60,000 nucleotides of DNA from Lineus longissimus. Lineage: Eukaryota > Nemertea > Pilidiophora > Heteronemertea > Lineidae. Of this stretch, positions 1-10,500 are shown in pieces; the stretch's first letter is position 1, and each line of letters begins with the position of its first letter. The stretch lies in contig NC_088312.1 of the NCBI RefSeq assembly GCF_910592395.1, forward strand, positions 20,841,292 through 20,901,291. The letters are read 5' to 3'. The translations under genes and the position numbers were made by a program. The notes beneath the pieces are model-generated. The model made no database searches and had not been told where the DNA came from. It was given only the letters and a program-made list of their open reading frames with translations.

Positions 1-1213
1 TCACAATTTTGTCACTGTTCTATTCCCCAGATGTTTGAGTGTAGAAAATTAAGTATAAAACATATAAACATAAAAGTGAAAAACCTAAAAATAATTCTTT
101 AGCCAACAATGCCCTTTCATCAATTTCACGAATTTGGATTCATGGACCAACATCTCAGGTTACGATGCGGAACAGATCACAACCGATCTCCAACTTTGAA
201 CCAAATTTCCACAGAAACCCAATGGTCTGACTTATCCTCTGAACACCATGGGTTCAAAACCCAACAGCGACGCACTTGTGGCCTTTGAATAAGACGTAAA
301 AATAAAGATGGACAATTGCATCTCGTGGTTGTTATTTAAGTTGTGATTGAAGTAGTTTGTTCATCCCGGTGTGCTACACAGGGTGTTCCATAAAGATTTT
401 TCTTGGGAATTCTTCTTTTTTCTACCTACATGATATGTATGAACCGCAATGAGCCATGGAACTGATATTTAGACATGATCCCAAAACCACATGGTCCAAC
501 ATCTACACCCCCAGTTTCAGGAATAGACTCTTCCAATGCTTTACCTGGATAAGTCAAAACAAAGAAATGGGGGCGAAAAGGTTGATATTTGTGGCGGGGC
601 TGAAGTTAAACAGACCCACACTCAACCTGGTGTTATAGTCAATAGCTTGGGATAATCCCAAAAGCGCTTTGAGAAAGGTTATATACCACGGAAAGCACTA
701 CAGAAATATAAATTAATAATATTATTATTAAAGTGTCTACTATATAATAGTTGATTGTTCCCCCAACTTTTCCTCCGATGAAATCACGAATATATTAGGA
801 GAAGAAGAAGGAGGGCCAATCGGCGCTTTGAATCGAACGTACGTCAGGATATGAGGATATATTCACCAAAACGGCACCAAATTAACACGAAAGTGTAACT
901 CAAAATCCAAGAAACTGATATAGGACAGTCTCAAATTATGCAAGGATTAGATATTTGTTACTTAAAATTTGTTCATTTATGAAGACAATATCTGGTGCGC
1001 TATTTTAATGTCACAATCTTGCGCTGCCCTTGCGAAAAGTCTACAAGTCCACTCCTTTTTTACGAAAGCATCTTAGCCAAATCAGCATAATGCAAATATG
1101 ACAGACCAATTCAGGATATACTCCAAGTGGGTGGTACAACGGCTAAGAATTGGTCACTTTTCAATTGGTTACTTCCAGTTAGAGGCACTGAAATGGCCTA
1201 TTCAACCTCTAAA

Positions 1214-1436
1214 TGTGACCCGCTCTACCAAAACTAGGCGCTTGTCGCATCTGAACTTGACAGGTTGATACGAACTTGTTGTTCATTTCCCTATTGTAGA
1301 CCTTTGGTGAAATGTAACCAAATCAGTTTGTAATAGATTTCACAAAAGGTCTACAATAGGGAAATGAACAACAAGTCCGTATCAACCTGTCAAGTTCAGA
1401 TGCGACAAGCACCTAGTTTTGGTAGAGCGAGTCACA
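1214..1436. mobile_element. Foldback MITE with arms of about 100 bp
   Basis: A left arm from TGTGACCCGCTCTACC to about 1318 and a right arm ending GGTAGAGCGAGTCACA are near-perfect reverse complements, with a loop of about 20-25 bp. There is no coding capacity. Only a few mismatches between the arms suggest recent insertion. Confidence 0.75.
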
Positions 1437-2974
1437 AATACAGTTTTGGCTAAAACGCATTTGTGAAATCAGCCAAATTTTAAACCTACGAAGCAATCTG
1501 ACGGGCAGCGCAAACAATCCAAATTCTTTCAACAAAATTTGCTCCCAGTCAACGAGAATGTTATAATTTCTCCAATCAGTGTATATTACGCATTCTCAAC
1601 AGAAAGTCCAGTGTGAATATTATCTACCTGACAAAGTCATAATTATTTGTTATAATTGTGTGAGAGAGTACCACTTCAGGAAACCGTACAGGGTGTTTCC
1701 GAAATAGTAAATAGCAATAACATACAGGAAATATTTTAATTGATCTAAGGTTTTTGAATGAACTTGTACACCTTGCAATACATCGGGATGAACAGGAAAA
1801 CCCAGTTATATCTATGAAGAGGCATTTTGACTTATTTCGGAAAAGTGACCAAGTGACACAAATATTTAAAACATCTACAGACACAAAAACAATATATTTG
1901 AAGCTTGGGAAAATGAAACCTTAAATGAATCATCTCATGGCTATCGGTAGACAACCCCGCCCCAGACGTTTAGAAAACAACACTTGAATCACTGCTGTAT
2001 CAAAATCTCAAGAAATACTCGTAAATTATCATGAATAAGACCAAATTAACCAACGATAATACATTTCGAGTTAGTCTCTTTGAGAATTACACAGCTACAG
2101 TTAACCCTTTGTATTCATTGCCCAAACAAATGGGTGCATTTTGCAATAACTAAACCATTGACCTGAACATAGTTTGTGTTAACCCCTTCTCATGAATATG
2201 GCATAAATCTGTCAAGTAGAGAAAATAAGGTTTACAATACTGTAAAACATGCCAACTTTGCCACCTGAGGGGAGAGATTGCCTACCACCACTTGAAATAT
2301 CTACTGGCAGACGGATAAGGGGTGCCATCAAAATGATCATCTGGAAAGTCCTTTCATCACAACAGACTCTCCGATAACACCATCAACCGCCCTTCAGCAG
2401 GTATTTCAGGTGGCTGCCAAGTTCCCCCAGGGTGGCAAAGTTAGCATGTTCTACAGCATTCGATTAGAAGCAGACACAGCCATCCATTGATACACACACA
2501 TTTCAGAAACAACAGCCTCTCGTGTGACACAGAATAAAACAGTATGGTATATACAGCAACTGCCTGAAGATGCACATCAATTCTTATGTCTATTTACATT
2601 ATGCACATCCATTGCAGTCTCTTAAAGCTGAACTGGCTCAACTTCACCCCTGAAGCTCTGGTCGGTATTTTTTGGTAAAGTACACCAAGAAGTGCACCTC
2701 AGATCTGCACACACTCGCTGGTGGTTGAGACGAACTCCTCTTTACACACTTATCAAATACACGAACTGATACCAGGATGTGCAGTTCAGTTTGTTCAGCT
2801 TTAACACATCCTTGTTGAATAAATAGTGTCCCACTGTACATGCGAGTCAGCTTCAAGCATACAAGTCCAATCTTGAGAATTTCATATCCTAGAATTTCAT
2901 ATCCTTAACCCTTGCACACCGATTTCCAAGCGATGATATAGATCCATTTATTGAGTTAGCGTTTGAAGCACACC

Positions 2975-3360
2975 AGAAGAGTACCCTACTATTAGGCATA
3001 CTAGAGAGTACTCTAGACTATGTAGGTATTATGGAGAGTACCCAAACATGAAGGATATCAAAGAGTACCCTATCTGTACCATGAACTAACTGGAGAGTAC
3101 CCTACTATTAGGCATAACATGAAGCATATCTGAGAGTACCCAACCATGAAAAAGAGTCGAGATCTTTTCAATCTCAAGAAGCACAAGAGAACCCACCTTA
3201 TATAATTAGTGGTACTCTTTTCTTTCCCATATGATTAGCTATTTTGGAGGTACTCGTCTCTTACACAGATGATACAATGCCCTATACTAACGGGGGTACT
3301 CCTCCATTTGAACGGAGCAACTCTAAAGCGTAGACCTCGGTAAGGGTACTCCTCCAAGAG
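2975..3360. repeat. Cluster of GAGAGTACC motifs followed by inverted GGTACTC motifs
   Basis: Six GAGTACC/GAGAGTACC-type motifs lie at about 2979-3140, and four inverted GGTACTC motifs (often GGTACTCCTCC) at about 3211-3350. A longer direct repeat, GAGTACCCTACTATTAGGCA, occurs twice, near 2979 and 3094. The cluster lies downstream of the MAP7 stop. Confidence 0.6.
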
Positions 3361-3519
3361 AATGCAGATAGAAATGCATCACGTGACTTGTCAGGTGCTC
3401 GTTGCTGCTCAGTTTACCTAACGAGAACCCAGAGGCCAACTGAGGGGAAAATCGAAAATTTTTTTTGAAACTCTTTAAAAAAAACTTCTTTGAAAAATTG
3501 TTTTTTGAAAAATTTTCTT

Positions 3520-3722
3520 CGGAATTGTAAACAAGTGACAGTATACAGGGTATCTTTTGATGGCAAAATCATTTTTTGGAAAAATTACAAGTGGATTGTT
3601 TTTTGACAAATTTTCAATGGAATCATAAACAAGTGACAATAAACAGAGTAACTTTTGATAGAAAAATCATTTTTTGAAAAATTTAAAGTGAAAATAAACA
3701 GGGTAACTTTTGATGTTTTCTT
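3520..3722. repeat. AT-rich degenerate tandem repeat
   Basis: About two and a half copies of a unit of roughly 90-110 bp built around AAACAAGTGACA, CAGGGTAACTTTTGATG and TCATTTTTTGAAAAATT. Confidence 0.6.
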
Positions 3723-4255
3723 TTCTTATTCAATTGAGTTAGAGTACAACGTTTTGATCATGGCAACATATTTTCTGAAGTGAAAAACTATCTAAATAAA
3801 AGTCCTCACTTGGTTTATTCTAGTTGCATCAGGAATGCTTGGCCGCATGGAAATTTCTTTAAAGCAGATATACAGGATAACCCAGAAAAAAGCTACCTTA
3901 TCGGACTGTTTATCTGGGTCATCGTGATCCATTATAAAATTTGGATAACAGCAAAGTATTACCAGTATAAAAAGACTCGCGTAATAATATTAGTAACAAA
4001 ACATTTTGATATGAAAAAATATGGCAAATATTCTGGCTATAAAAACGCATTAACACAATGTATTATAAATTAGTTGTAACCCTACCAGCCGATTAGGTTG
4101 TTAGGTAAAGCTGATGAGCATTGAGTATACCTGAGCAAATCGTGATAAAATGCCTAAGGTTCAGACACTGTGATGTAACATCCTCTAACGTGAAGAAGAG
4201 GCCGAACTTTCACGGCAATTAAAAAACCCGGAATCCTTGTTATGTTTCGAAATTG

Positions 4256-4597
4256 TTAAGATGAATTCCCCACTTCGACTTTTTGCCATAATTGCTCTTC
4301 TTCATTCGTACTGTCTGGAGTTGTAGCGTCAGACGCCCGACCTTGAACGCCCAGGGAGCTCAACACGCTCCCTTCCTTCTGTTGCATCACAGTTTCTACG
4401 TTCGCCCAAAGCATGTCGATTTCGGGCAACTGGTTGCTGTCCGAGGCATTGCCACAAGCAGCCTGTGTAGTATTATGTGATGCGTCCGACGCCATATTGT
4501 CATTGGGCGCGTTAGCATTTTCCAAATCAATAACACTAGGCCTCATTGGGCTGGATTTCCCTTGCATACAAAGACATGGCTCTTCATGACAACAGAT
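4256..4597 (-). CDS. MAP7: MAP7 exon 11, C-terminus and stop
   Basis: This 342-bp terminal exon starts in phase 0 after a TTGTTTCAG acceptor and ends at TAA (4258-4256). It encodes a Cys-rich start (ICCHEEPCLCMQG), an Asn/Asp-rich middle, and two similar acidic motifs, IDMLWANVETV and EEQLWQKVEVG, near the end. A possible AATAAA polyadenylation signal lies about 440 bp downstream near 3810; it is unconfirmed. Confidence 0.85.
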   Translation of the reverse strand: MCCHEEPCLCMQGKSSPMRPSVIDLENANAPNDNMASDASHNTTQAACGNASDSNQLPEIDMLWANVETVMQQKEGSVLSSLGVQGRASDATTPDSTNEEEQLWQKVEVGNSS

Positions 4598-7500
4598 CTG
4601 AAACAAAACAGAATCGATGATGAATAAGAAGCTGGGATGACTGTAAACTTTAAGTGCCCCACAAATGAGGGGTTTTTGTAACAGTGGCCTGTTACAGTTA
4701 TGAATGAAAGAAATGCATGCAAATTTGGCGGCTAACAGAAGCTGTTTGCTATGGTACACTGTCCAAAATCATGACGGTGCAAATGTGTGTCCAAACAGAA
4801 GTGGCCCGAGGTCATGTTCATGCTGACCAGTTTCTCTCCACAACTTGGACTTTTGATGTACAAGATATGGAAAAACTTAACGATTGATTTAAACAAAGTC
4901 CTCGGACACGATTGCAGGGGTCGAAATCAGGCATGCAATTTCAGGTACTGACATTTTGAACCTGGCAAAACGAAGTACAACAAAGCATTACTACTATAGT
5001 AGGGCCTTCCTTTGCAGCAACCTCTCCCTTTAGGACACCCCTCTATTAAGGACACTAGTCTTGAACCCAAATTGGTTGTTTCCATTCAATTTAACCTCTC
5101 TAATCAGGGCACCTCTCCAATAAGGACAGGTCTAGTCAGTCCCAAGGGTGTCCTTAATAGAGAGGTTCTACTGAATACTAAATATTGATTCATCAAAGAC
5201 AGGTGCATCCAAAGGGTTAAACTCTAGAACTCTCAACATCCCAAATGCTTGAGCAAGAAAAGCAAATGAAATTGAAGAGAAGGGCAACGTTTGATAGCTT
5301 GTGCTTTGTGAAGTGTGGTCAGTCAGGAATTGAATTTACAACATTACAACTGTGTTTACATCAAATACGACTGTGATGTGTACTTACGTTACGAGACATG
5401 GGCAATGTGACTTCGACGAGAATAGCCATGCAAGACTTCAGTTTTTGAGGAGGCAGTCAAACTTATCTGATTACTGGCACTTTGAATGTAAACCTATTGT
5501 CAACAATGACCTCTTTAGAAGCCCAAAATCTGATGTTCTGTGGCCAAGCCCGAAACACCTAACTGGTGAAAAGGTCAAACCTTATTCACCCCGTGGTGAG
5601 AATAAGGACATTTCTACCCACAGTACGATGAGGGCATATGGGTCTTAAAACCTCACACGACATTCTCACTGGGAAGCCCAGGCTTTAATGAAAATAACAA
5701 AGATCAGAAAGTCCTCGGAAAATAATTATGTAGTCAGTGCAAATACAAGGGTCTTTATGTTGTTCTTGTTTAAATAGGCCTGCACACTTTTGCCCTAATC
5801 CCAAATTAGGGTGCTAATTCTTGAGCCCGTTTGACATGCTTGCTATAAATTACATAATATCAAACAGTTAGTGTTTAAAGTTCCAATTCATATTGTGAAT
5901 ACTGGTTTTTTAAATGCACTTATTATTATGTGATATTTTGTTTATATAGATTTATATGATAATATTTGAATTGCAATATTTTCGATAATCCCAGGATAGA
6001 AGAAATTTAAAGAAGCCAAATGCTTATTCCACAATTAAGATGAACTTTCCCCAAAATTTGATTGGAAACAAAACAAATGAATGCAAAATTATACTTAAAA
6101 ATGTTTTTGAAAACTGCCTCCTCTGCCAACTGATAAATCCACCGACCCAGTCACAGCAATTCCACCGCAACAAAATCATTGTGCGAACACCACAGCGGAA
6201 ACCACGAAGCACAAACCATCAATGTTACCTTTTCTGACACAGGTGGCGCATCAAAACCCAGAAATCTCAGATCAGTACCTGCCGTCTCCTGTTTGAAAGC
6301 AGCGTTGTCTTCGAAGGCGATCAACGGCGTCGGGTGGTCCGTCGTCGACGTCAGCGCCTCCATGTTCGAATTGAGAAGATCCGCGTCCAATTGCGTGTTT
6401 TGTTGAATATCGGCGGCGATATTACTATTGGAGAGATCGATAACTTCCTCAAAGTCATTGGATGTGGTCGAGCCAATCATGTCGTCTGCAAGGGGCGGCT
6501 GGCTTGATTGGTTCAGTTTATGTGAAAGACTGAAAGGAAAAGCTACAAGTGAGAGGTGAAAATATTATAACACTTTAACATATCTATCATTACGTTTGGA
6601 AAACTGCACTAAGAGGAAAGGGCTAACCTACACCGGCTAACACATTACAGCACTTTTTCAGAAACCGGGACAAGCGATAAACATGGGTCACAGAGATTGA
6701 AATTTCTCATGGAATGCACAGCATACTGACCTAGTATCTATGACGGCAGGATTATCCACTACATAATCATCCTTTATTCCATTCACAGTCACCGATTTGG
6801 TCTCGTCCCCCCCGCCGTTTAGCAGAGTCACACTAGGGGGCGTCACAGTCGCGTTTACACTGTCATTTATAGCAGTCTCGGACATTTGATTGGACAAGCT
6901 AGACGACGAGTCACTATCACTAATAGGATTTGGCGCATCTTTCTTGGATGCGGCCGTGGCACTATCGAATGCGGTATCAACGTCCTTGTCCTCATCAGGA
7001 CTTTTTAGCGACTCTTTCTCTTCCAAGTCCTCCGTTGACCCATCTTTTGCCCGCTCAGACTCATGCGTGGGACTAGATCCACCAGATTTATCTTCGTCGT
7101 CTTTTTTCGCCGTGCGTTTCGACATCATCGACGCCAATAAAGGAGATTTGAATTTCCTTTCCATGTCCTCACCACCACTGCTGCGTTTCTCGAGCATGTT
7201 TTGTAAAAGGGCCGATTTGAATTTTGGCTTGTCGTCGCCTGGTAGTGATGACGTTGATGTGGACATAACGGCAGCCGCGTCTGGCACTGGTTCCTCTGCT
7301 GCTGGTTTCTCCTCGGGGGAGGCGTCAGCAGGAGAAGGACTGAGTGTCCTGCTTGGCGGTGATGGACTGAATGGGCGCTTCTCTTCTCCCTGAAATATTG
7401 TTGAATGATTAGTCAGATTGAAAAATGATCAGCTACTTTTGCTCATCTACTATCTAACTTCCAATGGATACAAAATGAAGTTAATTCCAATTCTGAACAT

Positions 7501-10500
7501 TTCTTCTATTTCTCAACAGTGACCTCTTAACTTGAAGCGAGGACTCTTTCTGTTGAACTTTGAAGCTTCAGCAGCTCTCTAATAGGCACAAAGATTGAAC
7601 TTCATCTTCAAAGCCGTAGTAGTAAGAATACCATTTTGGCACAGTGAAAATGAACTTTTAGAAACGAAATGGAAAACGTCGGACGTTCAGCAAGCCAACA
7701 AATATATACATCTGTCTCATGAAATAAACGCAATGCAATAAAGCTGTAGCTTCTAAAACGATCGAAAAAGAAATGAGTGGTATACCCGATTCCATAGGTC
7801 GACACAACAACTCTCACATTACGATATTCACACGAAGAAAATCTCAATTCACAAATCTGAGTAAAAAACTTAAGTATTTCACCACAGTTAGCCATTAAAT
7901 CAGCCTGATCACCAAATTTGTGTGACATACAGTCACTTTTCTAAAAAGAATTCACAAGAAGTTTGCTTCAGCGCTAATCACAAACCAAAGCAGGTCAGGC
8001 ATGCTATAAATTCAGGCAAATGTACATAGCATACATTACTTCAGAAGCAGTATTTTCATTTGACTCAGTGAATCTCACCGAGTTGGTCAATCTCAAACTC
8101 TCTATTAACACATACAGAAACACTATCTACAATAACACAATACATCACTTTAACACAAAGCACTATAACCCAAAGTACTATATCTACATCATTTTAACAC
8201 AAAGCACTACAACCCAAAGCACTCTAGCAACACAAAGCGCTCTATCTACATCACTTCAACACAAAGCACTACAACCCAAAGCACTCCAGCAACACAAAGC
8301 ACTCTATCTACAGCACTTTAACACAAAGCACTACAACCCAAAGCACTCCAGCAACACAAAGCGCTCTATCTACATCATTTTAACACAAGGCACTACAACC
8401 CAAAGCACTCTGGCAACACAAAGCGCTCTATCTACAGCACTTTAACACAAAGCACTACAACCCAAAGCACTCCAGCAACACAAAGCGCTCAATCTACAGC
8501 ACTTTAACACAAAGCACTCCAGCAACACAAAGCACTCTATCTACAGCACTTTAACACAAAGCACTACAACCCAAAGCACTCCAGCAACACAAAGCGCTCT
8601 ATCTACAGCACTTTAACACAAAGCACTACAACCCAAAGCACTCCAGCAACACAAAGCGCTCTATCTACAGCACTACAACAGAAAGCGGCCTGACCAATGG
8701 AATGGGGCATCTCACACCTTTTGTACCGTTTCAGGCGAGTCTGTCTTGACCCGTTTCATGATCATCTCGAGTCGCTTCTTCCTCTCCGACCGCTCCTCCT
8801 CTTCCTTCTTCATACGCTCGATGCGTTCCTTCTCCTGACGTTCTGCATCTTCTTTTGCCTTAATTTCTGCTTCCTCTTTCTGGAAACACAAAGTCATCAC
8901 TCTGTTGACATGGACAAATATACTCCTGGTGACAATAAAACCTTACTCAATGGCAGTGCTAATGACAGTTCTTTGAAGCGGTCACTGTGGACAGTAGCTT
9001 TTCTCTTTGCATTTCTTACTTGGAGGGGAGTAGGGCATTTGCTTCCCCGATAAAAGCATCAGTAACATCTGTTTTAAATCACGTTCAAAGAACACGGCGG
9101 CTGAAGATAAGTGACTTGCCAGGATCATAGGTATCATGTCAAGTGTTGAGTAACGAAACCACGATATTCAGATTACGAGTCACAACACCTGAACCGCCAG
9201 AACACGTTACCTATCTGGTACCGATTACTGCCTCTTACCGCTTTTTTCTCCGCCTCGGCCCTTTCTTCCTCTTCCTTGGCCTTCTGCTCCTGTTCCTCGA
9301 TGGCCTTGAGTAACCTCTCCTCCTCAGCTTTCCTAGCCTCCTCCATCATGCGCAGCTGCTCTTCCATACGGCGCTGTTCCTCCTCTTCCTCCTTCCTTTG
9401 CCGCTCTTCTTCTTTCAGTCTACAAAATAAAGAGTTTTCAAATTTTACAATGAGAAATGTTGGTATGTGCCACAAAAGCTGACAGTCAGTGAACAAGAGG
9501 CCCCACTCAGTTGATATTTTGTTCAAATCAGATATGGTACCAGTGTGTTATGGACAAGATTGTGGCCAAACTACGAGTGGAATGTGACCGAATGCAATCC
9601 CATTTGAGGCATTTGGATGTGAAAGTAACATCAGTATAAACAAGGCTTGTCAGCACCATCAGGAGTCCATCATCACTTTGGATCACGTAACCAAGGCCAA
9701 ATTTAGCATGCACAAGGATTTGAGCAAAATGGAGATCACTGAAGACCACCAGCTCCAAAAATGCACAATTGTGCAGGAAATTGCTTCATGAGCCAAACCT
9801 CTACAACAGTCTACAGACTCGGTGGCATCGTGTTGCGAGTGCGAAAATCACAGGCACAACATTGAAGGTTTTCGTTGCGTTTTGCAGCTACCTGATCTCC
9901 TCTTGCCTCTCCCTCTCCTCCTGTGCCTCTCTCTCCGCCTTCTCACGCGCCTGCCTCCTCTTCTCAGCCAGCTTAGCCTTGTACTCCTCCTCTTTTGACT
10001 TCTGGCTGTCTTCTTTCTTCTCTTCCTTTTTCTCCTTCTTTTCCTCCCTCTTTTCCTCCTTTTTCTCCTCCTTCTTTTCCTCCTTTTTCTCCTTCTTCTT
10101 CTCCTCTTTCCTCTCCTCCTTCTTCTCCACCAAGTCCTCCTTCTTGGCGGCTTCCTCTTTCTTTTCCTCCATAGCAGGAGACTGCAGTTCACGCATGGGA
10201 GATTCTCGTTTTTCTGTCGGAGCAGATTTCTGCAAGGAATAGAATGAATAGATTGTTAGGGTTATATGTAGCAAACTGATAGGGAAAGAAGATCACCAAG
10301 AGGTATATCCTTGTACTCTTCAACACCCTAATTCATAGCAAAATGTTCCGATTATCTCATGTAATATTTAGACGTCACACGTTCCAGATCGTCTCGTGAA
10401 ATATTCAGACGCGCCTAATGAGTTTCTAAACACGTCTTGCGCTTCCAGTCACTCAGGTTAAAGGAACATGCTTTTTGACTCAGATCTCGTTGAAGTTATG

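Larger units (their letters stand above)
1..4255. other. Region downstream of MAP7
   Basis: Apart from the hairpin MITE (1.2 kb), the GAGTACC/GGTACTC cluster (3.0-3.4 kb) and AT-rich repeats (3.5-3.7 kb), I see no gene. The open frames here are short, lack splice context and match no family. The part nearest 4256 is presumably MAP7 3' UTR. Confidence 0.6.

Noticed and set aside
5388-5435. 48-bp phase-0 segment between exons 10 and 11 with a strong GTAAGTAC donor
   Set aside because: The acceptor is weak, and the hydrophobic peptide (SCMAILVEVTLPMSRN) does not fit the hydrophilic C-terminus.
6890-7393. 167-codon plus-strand frame
   Set aside because: Antisense shadow of MAP7 exon 9, whose splice phases and motifs fit the minus strand.
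8020-8445. 141-codon plus-strand frame of repeated Thr/Gln/Lys/His residues
   Set aside because: It is a translation of the 62-bp minisatellite, is antisense to MAP7 and shifts composition with each unit; no start context or domain.
8120-8690. Regularly spaced repeats resembling a CRISPR array
   Set aside because: The whole 62-bp unit is repeated without unique spacers, within an intron of a eukaryotic gene.
9769-10242. Long plus-strand Ser/Phe-rich frame and a minus-strand Arg/Lys-rich frame over exon 6
   Set aside because: Both are shadows of the purine-rich K/E exon in other frames.
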